From Actinomadura coerulea (lineage in GTDB: Bacteria; Actinomycetota; Actinomycetes; Streptosporangiales; Streptosporangiaceae), in assembly GCF_014208105.1 (NCBI RefSeq), contig NZ_JACHMQ010000001.1, positions 7,254,001-7,318,000 of the forward strand: DNA of 64,000 bases. The letters run 5' to 3'. How positions within the stretch are numbered: position 1 is the stretch's first letter; each line of letters starts with the position of its first letter. The translations under genes and the position numbers were made by a program. Positions 39,941-47,909 of this stretch are shown here, piece by piece. The notes below the pieces were generated by a model. The model did not search any database, had not been told where the DNA came from, and saw only the letters and a list, made by a program, of their open reading frames with translations.

Positions 39941-40123
39941 TCAGGCCGGGTCGGGGGTCCGCCGGCGGCGGCGGCTCTCCGCCCGGCCCTCCGCGTTGCC
40001 CGGTGGACCCTCCGGGGCATGGTTGCGTTCCAACTGCGCGGCGACCGCCAGGGCGCGGAGCGACGTGGTTCTCACGCGTTTGCGCTCACCGGTGGAACGG
40101 GTGCGGGGAATGCTGCTCGGCAC
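39941..40123 (-). CDS. small basic hypothetical protein (60 aa)
   Basis: From GTG 40123, preceded by GGAGGTGA at ideal spacing, the strongest evidence that it is real. The sequence VPSSIPRTRSTGERKRVRTT then LRALAVAAQLERNHAPEG and RRRRRTPDPA is very basic, with a likely central helix. It could bind nucleic acid or be a leader-type regulatory peptide; no family is recognised. It is monocistronic, ending just before the shared terminator. Confidence 0.6.
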   Translation of the reverse strand: MPSSIPRTRSTGERKRVRTTSLRALAVAAQLERNHAPEGPPGNAEGRAESRRRRRTPDPA

Positions 40124-40275
40124 GGTTCACCTCCATAGGTCCTGACATGGGTGCTACCCCGGCGGGCGGGGTCACGCACGTTCGTTGCAACGGCAAGATC
40201 CTTCCGGCTATTCCGAGTGATCGTTCCGTTTATCGCCGACCTGCTCTGACTCGCCCCTCAGGACGGCGGCGCCAT

Positions 40276-40330
40276 CTAGGTTGCATACCTAACTAGGTTG
40301 CCATACGGTTTAGCTCGCTGGACCAACTAG
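40276..40330. promoter_or_regulatory. Repeated CTAGGTTG motifs upstream of the PadR gene
   Basis: CTAGGTTGCATAC (40276-40288) and CTAGGTTGCCATAC (40293-40306) are near-identical direct repeats; ACCAACTAG (40322-40330) is an inverted variant. TAGGT...ACCTA at 40277-40291 forms a partial palindrome. These are the likely PadR operator(s) within the promoter. Confidence 0.45.
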
Positions 40331-40359
40331 ATGGGCCGACTACTCAAAGGTGGCGAACC

Positions 40360-40422
40360 ATGCAGACTCCGCTCGACGGCGCGGACCGGCCCGGGTGCCC
40401 GCACCCGGACCGCGCGGGATGA
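40360..40422 (+). CDS. 20-codon upstream ORF coupled to PadR
   Basis: ATG 40360 follows AAAGG at about 8 nt and encodes MQTPLDGADR... with one Cys and several Pro, ending TGA at 40420-40422. The stop overlaps the PadR ATG in ATGA. It may be a leader that sets PadR translation rather than a functional peptide. Confidence 0.45.
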   Translation: MQTPLDGADRPGCPHPDRAG

Positions 40423-40766
40423 CCGCCGTGCCCGCCGACCGCCGCGCCAGCTGGCTCAAGGGCGTCCTCGACCTGCTGGTCCTCGCCAGCCTGACCGGGG
40501 GCGAGAGCTACGGCTACGAGATCGCCAAGACGCTCGCCGACGCGGGCCTCGGGCAGATCAAGGGCGGCACCCTGTATCCGATCCTCAACCGCCTGGAAGA
40601 GGCGGGACTGGTCTCCGCGGAGTTCCGTGCCGCCGACCGCGGCCCGGGCCGCCGCTACTACCACCTCACCGACGTGGGCCGCGTGACGCTCGCAGAACAG
40701 AGCGGACTGTGGCTCGACTTCGACGAGTCCGTGCGCAGGATGCTCACCGATGGAGCGGGACGATGA
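40419..40766 (+). CDS. PadR family transcriptional regulator
   Basis: 115 aa from ATG 40419, a standard PadR length. Winged-helix core: WLKGVLDLLVLASLTGGESY, GQIKGGTLYPILNRLEEAGL, GPGRRYYHLTDVGRVTLAEQ. Its own ribosome site is weak, but the start overlaps the stop of a 20-codon upstream ORF (ATGA), suggesting coupling. An in-frame GTG at 40350 would add 23 residues with non-PadR character. Such PadRs usually repress themselves and a cotranscribed HAAS-domain membrane protein, as here. Confidence 0.92.
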   Translation: MTAVPADRRASWLKGVLDLLVLASLTGGESYGYEIAKTLADAGLGQIKGGTLYPILNRLEEAGLVSAEFRAADRGPGRRYYHLTDVGRVTLAEQSGLWLDFDESVRRMLTDGAGR

Positions 40767-41503
40767 CGAACCCCTATTTCGACGAACTGGCGGATCGGCT
40801 GCGCGCCCGCGGCCTCCCGGAGGACGAGGTGTCCCGCACCGTCGACGATCTCGCCGCCTTCGCCGCCGAGTCCGGCACCGACCCGGCGCAGGAGTTCGGC
40901 GCACCCGCGGAGTTCGCCTCCCAGGTCGCCCCGGACGAGGCGCGGGCGGGCGCCCGCACCGGCCCCGTCCCGCCGGACGAGGCCGAGACCTGGAAGTGGA
41001 GGGCCGACGCCTTCCACGAGCGCGACGTCCTCAACCGGTACGGCGACGAGGGCTGGGAGGTGGAGCGGGTCGACGGCACGGGCCGCTTCGTCAGCCACCG
41101 CGACCCGGACGCCCCGCAGCGCTGGGAGTACCGCCGCGAAACCGTCCTGCGGGGGCGCCGCGACGCCGTCGTCGACCGGCTCGCACCGGACGGCTGGGAG
41201 CCCTGCGGCACGTGGATCTGCTTCGAGTACTTCAAGCGGCCGAAGGCGGCGTCCATCGGCCCTGAGGCGAGACTCCGCGACGTCCCCCGGATGCCGTCCG
41301 GACACAACTTCTGGAGCAAGCGCTTCTACGGCTTCATGGCCTGGTACGGCGCCCTTCTGGGCGCCGCCTTCCTCGGCGGGGTCTTCCTTGCCCCGGACGG
41401 CTCGCACACCGGCTTCCTCGCCGTTCTCCTCGTCGGAGCCATGGTCCTCTTGGCCCTGGTCGCCGGCCGCATCTGGCGTGACCGGCGCCGCCGCACCTCG
41501 TGA
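40763..41503 (+). CDS. HAAS-like/DUF2812 membrane protein (PadR partner)
   Basis: 246 aa, start ATG 40763 overlapping the PadR stop (ATGA). The N-terminus MTNPYFDELADRLRARGLPE, then VSRTVDDLAAFAAESGTDPA, looks like the helical PadR-associated HAAS region. A central DUF2812-like domain (WRADAFHERDVLNRYGDEGW, APDGWEPCGTWICFEYFKRP) and two C-terminal membrane segments (GFMAWYGALLGAAFLGGVFL, FLAVLLVGAMVLLALVAGRI) follow. PadR-HAAS-DUF2812 pairs are typically stress or envelope regulated; the precise role is unknown. Confidence 0.8.
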   Translation: MTNPYFDELADRLRARGLPEDEVSRTVDDLAAFAAESGTDPAQEFGAPAEFASQVAPDEARAGARTGPVPPDEAETWKWRADAFHERDVLNRYGDEGWEVERVDGTGRFVSHRDPDAPQRWEYRRETVLRGRRDAVVDRLAPDGWEPCGTWICFEYFKRPKAASIGPEARLRDVPRMPSGHNFWSKRFYGFMAWYGALLGAAFLGGVFLAPDGSHTGFLAVLLVGAMVLLALVAGRIWRDRRRRTS

Positions 41504-41744
41504 GGGCGTCCTCTACCGGGACGCACGCCCCACCATGGGCGAAACTTTCCCCTCTTTTCACGTATCGTACCATCTGTCCCTTTGTTCTCCACGGCGGGCG
41601 GGGCCGTCCGAACCGCTCGGCTGGGTAGGTATCCCAGGATCCGGTTCGCCCGCGGGGTCGTCCCGCCGTGAGCGGCTCAGCGTGGAGCCCAGGAGGCCGT
41701 CGGGCGCGGCCGGACGCGCCCCGAGCCTCTCCTGGGAGACACAC

Positions 41745-44700
41745 GTGATCAGTAAGCTGCTCGTCGCCAACCGTGGCGAGATCGCCGTGCGCGCCTTCCG
41801 CGCGGCGTACGAACTCGGTATCGCCAGCGTCGCCGTGTACGCGCACGAGGACCGTCTGTCCCTGCACCGGCAGAAGGCGGACGAGGCGTACGAGATCGGG
41901 GAGCACGGCCACCCGGTCCGCGCCTACCTCGACGTGGACGGGATCGTGGAGACCGCGCTGCGGGTCGGCGCCGACGCCGTCTACCCGGGCTACGGGTTCC
42001 TGTCGGAGAGCCCCGAGCTGGCGGCGGCCTGCGAGCGCAACGGGATCAAGTTCGTCGGCCCGCCGTCGCGGGTGCTGAGCCTGGCGGGCAACAAGATCGA
42101 GGCGGTCGCGGCGGCGCGGCGCGCGGGCCTGCCGGTGCTGCGCTCGGCGACGCCCGAGCGGGGACGGGAGCTGGAGACGGCCGACGAGGTCGGGTTCCCG
42201 CTGTTCGTGAAGGCCGCGGCGGGCGGCGGCGGGCGCGGGCTGCGCCGCGTCGACCACCGCGAGGACCTGGAGGCCGCCGTGGACACGGCGCGCCGCGAGG
42301 CCGAGAGCGCGTTCGGCGACCCGACGGTGTTCCTGGAGCAGGCGGTGGACCGGCCCCGCCACATCGAGGTGCAGGTCCTCGCGGACGCCGCCGGGCACAT
42401 CGTCCACCTCCGCGAGCGCGACTGCTCCGTGCAGCGGCGCCACCAGAAGGTCGTCGAGATCGCGCCCGCGCCCGGCCTGGACCCGGAGACCACCCGGCGG
42501 CTCTGCGACGACGCGGTCCGGTTCGCCCAGGAGATCGGCTACGAGAACGCGGGAACGGTCGAGTTCCTCGTGGACGACCGAGGCGAGCACGTCTTCATCG
42601 AGATGAACCCCCGCATCCAGGTCGAGCACACCGTCACCGAAGAGGTCACCGGCGTCGACCTGGTGCAGAGCCAGCTGCGCGTCGCGGGCGGCGAGACGCT
42701 CGCCGGCCTCGGCATCGCGCAGGACGAGGTCAGCGTGAGCGGGTTCGCCGTGCAGTGCCGGATCACGACCGAGGACCCGGCGAACGGCTTCCGCCCCGAC
42801 ACCGGGAAGATCTCGGCGTACCGGTCCCCGGGCGGCGCCGGGGTGCGGCTCGACACGGGGACGGCCTACGGCGGCGCGATCGTGTCGCCGCACTTCGACT
42901 CGCTGCTGGTGAAGCTGACGTGCCGCGGCCGGACGTTCGAGGACGCGGTGCGGCGGGCGCGCCGGGCCGTCGCCGAGTTCCGCATCAGGGGCGTCGCGTC
43001 CAACATCCCGTTCCTCCAGGCGCTGCTGGACGAGCCCGACTTCCGCGCGGGCGGCGTCACCACGTCCTACATCGCCGACCACCCCGACCTGCTCACGGCC
43101 CGTTCCAGCGGCGACCGCGCGACGCGGCTCGTCCGGTACCTGGCGGACGTCACGGTCAACAAGCCGCACGGCGAAGCGCCCACCGACCTGGACCCGGCGA
43201 CGAAGCTGCCGCCGCTCGACCTCGACGGGCCGCTCCCCGAAGGGTCGCGCGACCGGCTGCTGGCGCTCGGCGCGCGCGCGTTCGCCGAGCAGCTCCGGAA
43301 CCAGGACGCCCTGGCCGTCACTGACACGACGTTCCGCGACGCGCATCAGTCGCTCCTCGCTACGCGAGTACGCACCTATGACCTGTTGTCAGCGGCGCCC
43401 TACCTCGCTCGCATGACGCCGCAACTCCTCTCGATCGAGGCGTGGGGCGGGGCGACATACGACGTCGCGCTCCGGTTCCTGGGCGAGTCGCCTTGGGACA
43501 GGCTGGCCGCGATCCGCGAGGCTGCACCCAACCTGTGCATCCAGATGCTCCTCCGCGGCCGCAACACCGTCGGCTACACGCCGTACCCCGACTCGGTGGC
43601 TCGGGCCTTCGTCAAGGAGGCGGCCAGTACGGGAGTCGACATCTTCCGTGTGTTCGACGCCCTGAACGACGTGGACCGCATGCGTCCGGCCATTGACGCG
43701 GCCCTCCAGACTCACGCACTGGTGGAGGGCACGCTCTGCTACACCGGCGACCTGTCCTCCCCAGACGAACGGCTCTACACGCTCGACTACTACCTGCGGC
43801 TGGCGGAGGAACTCGTCAACGCGGGCGTCCACATCCTCTGCGTGAAGGACATGGCAGGCCTGCTCAGGGCGCCCGCCGCACGCACCCTCGTCAAGGCCCT
43901 CCGCGAGCGGTTCGACCTGCCCGTCCACCTGCACACCCACGACACGGCCGGCGGGCAGATCGGCACCTACATCGCCGCCATCGAGGCGGGTGTCGACGCC
44001 GTCGACGGCGCCGCCGCACCCCTCTCGGGCACCACGAGCCAGCCGCCGCTCCAGGCGATCGTGGCCGCGACCGACTTCACCGAGCACGCCACCGGCATCG
44101 ACCTGGACGCGCTCACCGTCATGGAGCCGTACTGGGAGGCCGTCCGGAAGCTCTACGCGCCGTTCGAGATGGGCCTCCCCTCGCCGACCGGCCGCGTCTA
44201 CGGGCACGAGATCCCGGGCGGGCAGCTGTCCAACCTGCGGCAGCAGGCCGTCGCCCTCGGCCTCGGCGACCGCTTCGAGGAGATCGAGCGCCTCTACGCC
44301 GCCGCCGACGCCATCCTCGGGCGGCTCGTGAAGGTCACCCCGTCCAGCAAGGTCGTCGGCGACCTGGCCCTGCACCTCGTCGCGGCGGGCGCCGATCCGG
44401 ACGACTTCGCCGAGAACCCGGACCGCTACGACATCCCCGACAGCGTCATCGGGTTCCTGAACGGCGAACTGGGCGACCCGCCCGGCGGCTGGCCCGAGCC
44501 GTTCCGCACCAAGGCCCTCGCAGGACGCCGGTACACGCCCGCCCGGGCCGAACTGGACGGTGCCGAAGAGAAGGCCCTGGCCGGCCCAGAGGTTCGCGAC
44601 ACGCTCGACCGCCTGCTCTTCCCGGGCCCGGCGAAGGACTACCGCGAAGCCCGCGCCGCCTACGGGGACCTCTCCGTCCTGCCGACCGGCCCGTTCCTCT

Positions 44701-45125
44701 ACGGGCTCCGCGCGGGGCACGAGGTGGCGTTCGACCTCGAACCCGGGGTCCGCGTCCTGGCCGGGCTGGAGGCCGTCGGCGACGTCGACGAGGCGGGGGT
44801 CCGGCAGGTCATCTGCTCGGTGAACGGCCAGCTCCGGACGCTCTCGGTCCGCGACAAGTCCGTCAAGTCCGATGCGCCGCCGGTCGAGCGCGCCGACCCC
44901 GCCGAGCCCGGCCACGTCGCCGCCCCGTTCGACGGCTCGGTGACGCTGCGGGCGGCCAAGGGCGACGAGGTCGCCGCGGGGGACGTGGTCGCCACCATCG
45001 AGGCCATGAAGATGGAGGCGGCCATCACCGCCCCGGTCGCGGGCACCGTCGCCCGGCTGGCCGTCCCGGAGGCGACGCCCGTCCAGGCCGGCGACCTCCT
45101 CCTGGTCATCCAGGACGGCGCCTAG
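41745..45125 (+). CDS. pyc: pyruvate carboxylase
   Basis: 1126 aa biotin enzyme that converts pyruvate, bicarbonate and ATP to oxaloacetate (anaplerosis). Order: biotin carboxylase (~1-450; KLLVANRGEIAVRAFRAAYE, FIEMNPRIQVEHTVTEEVTG), carboxyltransferase (~525-1000; TDTTFRDAHQSLLATRVRT, VHLHTHDTAGGQIGTYIAA) and a C-terminal biotinyl domain (~1055-1126) with EAMKMEA, Lys1089 being the biotinylation site. GTG 41745 follows GGGAG. Length fits single-chain bacterial PYC. A stretch in the carboxyltransferase (~43310-43720) uses more A/T-ending codons than the rest. Convergent with a TetR gene, overlapping by 4 nt. Confidence 0.96.
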   Translation: MISKLLVANRGEIAVRAFRAAYELGIASVAVYAHEDRLSLHRQKADEAYEIGEHGHPVRAYLDVDGIVETALRVGADAVYPGYGFLSESPELAAACERNGIKFVGPPSRVLSLAGNKIEAVAAARRAGLPVLRSATPERGRELETADEVGFPLFVKAAAGGGGRGLRRVDHREDLEAAVDTARREAESAFGDPTVFLEQAVDRPRHIEVQVLADAAGHIVHLRERDCSVQRRHQKVVEIAPAPGLDPETTRRLCDDAVRFAQEIGYENAGTVEFLVDDRGEHVFIEMNPRIQVEHTVTEEVTGVDLVQSQLRVAGGETLAGLGIAQDEVSVSGFAVQCRITTEDPANGFRPDTGKISAYRSPGGAGVRLDTGTAYGGAIVSPHFDSLLVKLTCRGRTFEDAVRRARRAVAEFRIRGVASNIPFLQALLDEPDFRAGGVTTSYIADHPDLLTARSSGDRATRLVRYLADVTVNKPHGEAPTDLDPATKLPPLDLDGPLPEGSRDRLLALGARAFAEQLRNQDALAVTDTTFRDAHQSLLATRVRTYDLLSAAPYLARMTPQLLSIEAWGGATYDVALRFLGESPWDRLAAIREAAPNLCIQMLLRGRNTVGYTPYPDSVARAFVKEAASTGVDIFRVFDALNDVDRMRPAIDAALQTHALVEGTLCYTGDLSSPDERLYTLDYYLRLAEELVNAGVHILCVKDMAGLLRAPAARTLVKALRERFDLPVHLHTHDTAGGQIGTYIAAIEAGVDAVDGAAAPLSGTTSQPPLQAIVAATDFTEHATGIDLDALTVMEPYWEAVRKLYAPFEMGLPSPTGRVYGHEIPGGQLSNLRQQAVALGLGDRFEEIERLYAAADAILGRLVKVTPSSKVVGDLALHLVAAGADPDDFAENPDRYDIPDSVIGFLNGELGDPPGGWPEPFRTKALAGRRYTPARAELDGAEEKALAGPEVRDTLDRLLFPGPAKDYREARAAYGDLSVLPTGPFLYGLRAGHEVAFDLEPGVRVLAGLEAVGDVDEAGVRQVICSVNGQLRTLSVRDKSVKSDAPPVERADPAEPGHVAAPFDGSVTLRAAKGDEVAAGDVVATIEAMKMEAAITAPVAGTVARLAVPEATPVQAGDLLLVIQDGA

Positions 45126-45769
45126 GGCGCCCCGCGTCCCTCGGAGGCCGGACGCGTCGCGTAGCTTCCCAAGGACGGTTCGAGCAGGTCGAAGGCGGTC
45201 TTCGCGGACTCCGCGAGGGCCGCCTCGATCTCCTCGCGGGTCTCGCCCCGCACGTTGCGGCGCAGGGTCTCCTGGAACAGGACGCGGTGGACGCCGCCGA
45301 GCTGCGCGGCGACGAGGCGTGGCAGGACGTCGTCCGGGCCCGCGCCGGTCTCCTCGGCGAGGACGGCGGCGAGGGCCTCTTCCCGCTCCTCGTGGAACTC
45401 GCGGAGCCGCGCCACCAGCGCCGGGCTCCCGGTGATCATCCGGGCGAAGGGGGGACCGGAGAAGCCGATCACGGCGTCCTGCCGCCGGACGGCCTCCAGG
45501 AAGCCACGGCGCAGCGCGGCCAGCGCCGACTCGCCGGGCGCGCGCTCGGCGACCGTGCGCGCCAGGGACGCCGTGAACGCCTCGTGGAGGTCGAGCGCCA
45601 GGTCCTCCTTGCGGGGGAAGTAGTTGGTGACGGTCATCTTCGCCACCTGCGCCGCCGCCGCGACGTCGGCGATGGTCACCCGGTCGAAGCCGTGCCGCAG
45701 GAACAGGCGGGTCGCATGGTTGGAGATGCTCTGGCGCGTCTGCTGCTTCTTCGTCTCCCGCAGGCCCAT
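45122..45769 (-). CDS. TetR family regulator
   Basis: 215 aa. Clear HTH: RQSISNHATRLFLRHGFDRV then IADVAAAAQVAKMTVTNYFP. A large C-terminal ligand/dimer domain follows. Its gene overlaps the 3' end of pyc by 4 nt, in convergent orientation, so metabolic co-regulation is not implied by operon structure. An 8-bp inverted repeat upstream of its start is a candidate operator. The ligand is unknown. Confidence 0.92.
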   Translation of the reverse strand: MGLRETKKQQTRQSISNHATRLFLRHGFDRVTIADVAAAAQVAKMTVTNYFPRKEDLALDLHEAFTASLARTVAERAPGESALAALRRGFLEAVRRQDAVIGFSGPPFARMITGSPALVARLREFHEEREEALAAVLAEETGAGPDDVLPRLVAAQLGGVHRVLFQETLRRNVRGETREEIEAALAESAKTAFDLLEPSLGSYATRPASEGRGAP

Positions 45770-45789
45770 GGCGCCATCCTCTCATAAGT

Positions 45790-45824
45790 CGACCTAAGTT
45801 CGTACCTGATACATAATTAGGTCG
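45790..45824. promoter_or_regulatory. Inverted repeat CGACCTAA-N19-TTAGGTCG upstream of TetR
   Basis: Arms CGACCTAA (45790-45797) and TTAGGTCG (45817-45824) are perfect, with GTACCTGATAC between them. It sits in an AT-richer promoter region between the TetR gene and the divergent sigma factor. It is a good candidate TetR operator that could affect both. Confidence 0.5.
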
Positions 45825-45866
45825 GATCCAAGTTTGGCTTCGGGGCCGGACGGGTACCGAGACCGG

Positions 45867-45914
45867 GTGACCGTTACCTCCCGGCCGCCGGACGAGCAAA
45901 GGACACAGCCCTGA
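45867..45914 (+). CDS. 15-codon upstream ORF before the sigma factor (tentative)
   Basis: GTG 45867 opens 15 codons rich in Thr/Arg/Pro, ending TGA at 45912-45914, which overlaps a CTG (45911-45913) in frame with the sigma gene. Its own ribosome site is weak. Listed because the same stop/start geometry occurs at two other regulators in the window. Confidence 0.2.
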   Translation: MTVTSRPPDEQRTQP

Positions 45915-45952
45915 ACGCCAGCCACGCGCCGAGCGCATCCCCCCGCTCCACC

Positions 45953-46867
45953 GTGAACCTCGTCGACCCGATGAAGGACTACCTGTCCCGCATCGGGCGC
46001 ACCGCGCTGCTCACCGCCGAGCAGGAGGTCGACCTGGCCAAGCGCATCGAGGCCGGCCTGTTCGCCCGAGAGCGCCTCAGGACCGTGGGCGACGAACTGA
46101 GCCTCCAGGACAAGCACGACCTGGAGTGGATCGCCGCCGACGGCGCCCGCGCCAAGGAGCACATGGTCGAGGCCAACCTGCGCCTCGTCGTGTCGCTCGC
46201 CAAGCGCTACATGGGCCACGGCCTCCCGTTGAACGACCTCGTGCAGGAGGGCAACCTCGGCCTGATCCGCGCCGTGGAGAAGTTCGAGTACCGCCGCGGC
46301 CTGAAGTTCTCCACCTACGCCGTCTGGTGGATCAAGCAGGCGATCAGCCGCGCGCTGGCCGACCAGAGCCGCACGATCCGCATCCCCGTGCACGTCGTCG
46401 AGGTGCTCAACCGGATGACGCGCGTCCGGCGGCGGATGATGCAGGACCTCGGCCGCGAGCCGACCTCGAAGGAGCTGGCCGTCGAGCTCGACGTCACCCC
46501 CGAGAAGGTCGAGTGGCTGCGGCGCCAGGCCCGCGAGCCGCTGTCCCTGCACACCCCGCTCGGCGAGGACGGCGACGGCGAGCTCGCCGACGTCATCGAG
46601 GACCCCGAGGGCGGCGACCCGGCCGACGTCGTGGCGACCTCGATGCTGCGCGGGCGGCTCGACGCCGTCCTGGAGACCCTCACCGAGCGCGAGGCCGGCG
46701 TCATCTCGCTGCGGTTCGGGCTGTCGGGCGGCGAGCCCAAGACCCTGGAGGAGGTCGGCAAGGTCTACGGGGTGACGCGCGAGCGCATCCGGCAGATCGA
46801 GTCCAAGGGCATGCACAAGCTGCGCCACCCCTCCCGCCGCGAGACCCTCGCGGACCTGCTCGGCTGA
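45953..46867 (+). CDS. Primary-type (RpoD/HrdB-like) sigma factor
   Basis: 304 aa from GTG 45953. Region 1.2 (DPMKDYLSRIGRTALLTAEQ), a full region 2 (EANLRLVVSLAKRYMGHGLP, FEYRRGLKFSTYAVWWIKQA), region 3 (VLNRMTRVRRRMMQDLGREP) and region 4 (EEVGKVYGVTRERIRQIESK) match a group 1/2 sigma factor, without the long N-terminal extension of HrdB. It is probably a non-essential group 2 factor. GTG 45953 has no ribosome site; an in-frame CTG at 45911 follows AAAGGA at good spacing and would add 14 residues. Confidence 0.9.
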   Translation: MNLVDPMKDYLSRIGRTALLTAEQEVDLAKRIEAGLFARERLRTVGDELSLQDKHDLEWIAADGARAKEHMVEANLRLVVSLAKRYMGHGLPLNDLVQEGNLGLIRAVEKFEYRRGLKFSTYAVWWIKQAISRALADQSRTIRIPVHVVEVLNRMTRVRRRMMQDLGREPTSKELAVELDVTPEKVEWLRRQAREPLSLHTPLGEDGDGELADVIEDPEGGDPADVVATSMLRGRLDAVLETLTEREAGVISLRFGLSGGEPKTLEEVGKVYGVTRERIRQIESKGMHKLRHPSRRETLADLLG

Positions 46868-46890
46868 GCCGCCGGCCGGCCCCGGCGCGG

Positions 46891-46912
46891 CGGAGGCCCG
46901 CGCCCGCCTCCG
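46891..46912. terminator. Weak hairpin between the sigma factor and MerR genes
   Basis: CGGAGGC (46891-46897) and GCCTCCG (46906-46912) form a 7-bp stem in a GC-rich gap between convergent stops, with no T-run. A shared terminator is plausible but weakly supported. Confidence 0.35.
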
Positions 46913-46935
46913 CGCGCCCGCGCCCGCCCGGGGCG

Positions 46936-47256
46936 TCAGGTCGCGGAGCCGGGGCCTGCGGCCAGCCGCCGGGCGAGTTCGTCGCGCTCGCGGGTGAGTT
47001 CGGCCACCTCGTGCTGGAGCTCGAAGATGCGCCGGATGGCGGGCAGCGTCATGCCCTCGCCCATCATCGAGACGACCTCCTGGATGCGGCCGATCTCGTG
47101 GCGGCTGTAGCGGCGCTGGCCGCCGGTCGAGCGCTGGGGGGAGACGACCCGGTGGTCGTCGACGCGGCGCAGGAACGCCTGCTGGACGTCCAGCATCTGC
47201 GCCACCTGCCCCACCGTGAACAGGGCGGCGTGCTCGTCGTCGAACGGCAGGTTCAT
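46936..47256 (-). CDS. MerR/HspR-like regulator
   Basis: 106 aa. The N-terminal MerR-type HTH is clear: LFTVGQVAQMLDVQQAFLRR, then VSPQRSTGGQRRYSRHEIGR. A C-terminal coiled coil (AIRRIFELQHEVAELTRERD) allows dimerisation. Like HspR repressors it lies next to a heat-shock gene, and the small size without a metal-binding domain fits that role. Strong GAGGAGG before ATG 47256. It is downstream of hsp20 on the same strand and may be cotranscribed. Confidence 0.87.
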   Translation of the reverse strand: MNLPFDDEHAALFTVGQVAQMLDVQQAFLRRVDDHRVVSPQRSTGGQRRYSRHEIGRIQEVVSMMGEGMTLPAIRRIFELQHEVAELTRERDELARRLAAGPGSAT

Positions 47257-47371
47257 GGGGGGCCTCCTCGGTGCCGTCGCGGTACCGGCGAACCGCCGGA
47301 AGACGCGGGCGGCCCCGGTCGGCGCGGCCTTCGGCGAGCCGCGCGGGCCGGGGCCGCCCGGACGCCGCGCG

Positions 47372-47812
47372 TCAGTTCCTGATCGCCTTCTGGCCGGCGC
47401 CGGACTGCTGGACGGCCACCTTCCGGGGCCGCGCCCGCTCCAGCACCGGGATGCGGACGGCGAGGACGCCGTTGTCGTAGGCGGCCTCGATCGCCTCGGC
47501 GTCCAGGTGCTCCGACAGGTAGACCCGGCGGGTGAAGGAGCCCATGATCCGCTCGCGGACGAAGACGCGCTCCTCCTCGCCGAACTCCTCCTCGCGCCGC
47601 GCGGTCACCGAGAGCACACCGCGGTCGACGGTGACCTCGATGGAGCCGGGGTCGATCCCCGGCAGGTCGAACCGCAGGACGACGTCGTCGGCGCGGCGGA
47701 TGCCGTCCATCGGCATGCCGGCGCCGCCGCCCTGGCCGGCGGCCTGGCGGACCGCGCGGTCGAACTGACGCTCGAACTCCTGCACGAACGGGTCGATCGA
47801 CGTCAGCAACAC
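47372..47812 (-). CDS. Hsp20 family small heat-shock protein
   Basis: 146 aa. The alpha-crystallin domain is evident: DDVVLRFDLPGIDPGSIEVT, then RGVLSVTARREEEF and the C-terminal EAAYDNGVLAVRIPVLERAR. The N-terminus MLLTSIDPFVQEFERQFDRA is typical. It is an ATP-independent chaperone that holds unfolding proteins. GTG 47812 is preceded by an ideal GGAGGTGA. Two inverted repeats upstream may bind the neighbouring MerR/HspR-like regulator. Confidence 0.93.
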   Translation of the reverse strand: MLLTSIDPFVQEFERQFDRAVRQAAGQGGGAGMPMDGIRRADDVVLRFDLPGIDPGSIEVTVDRGVLSVTARREEEFGEEERVFVRERIMGSFTRRVYLSEHLDAEAIEAAYDNGVLAVRIPVLERARPRKVAVQQSGAGQKAIRN

Positions 47813-47861
47813 GGGACATCACCTCCGAAGACCTCGGCGCCTGGCGTGCGCCGATTACCTG

Positions 47862-47879
47862 TTCCTCGCACAAGAGGAA
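47862..47879. promoter_or_regulatory. Inverted repeat TTCCTC-N6-GAGGAA upstream of hsp20
   Basis: Arms at 47862-47867 and 47874-47879 with a 6-nt spacer. It lies between the second, larger repeat and the hsp20 start, and may mark the operator/promoter core. Confidence 0.4.
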
Positions 47880-47887
47880 ACTTGCAA

Positions 47888-47909
47888 CTCCAGTTGTAGG
47901 AAACTGGAG
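47888..47909. promoter_or_regulatory. Inverted repeat CTCCAGTT-N6-AACTGGAG upstream of hsp20
   Basis: Perfect 8-bp arms at 47888-47895 and 47902-47909 with a 6-nt spacer, overlapping a CAACTCCAGTTG palindrome. This is not the textbook HAIR operator (CTTGAGT-N7-ACTCAAG) but has the right size and position for a MerR/HspR-type regulator. Confidence 0.5.
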
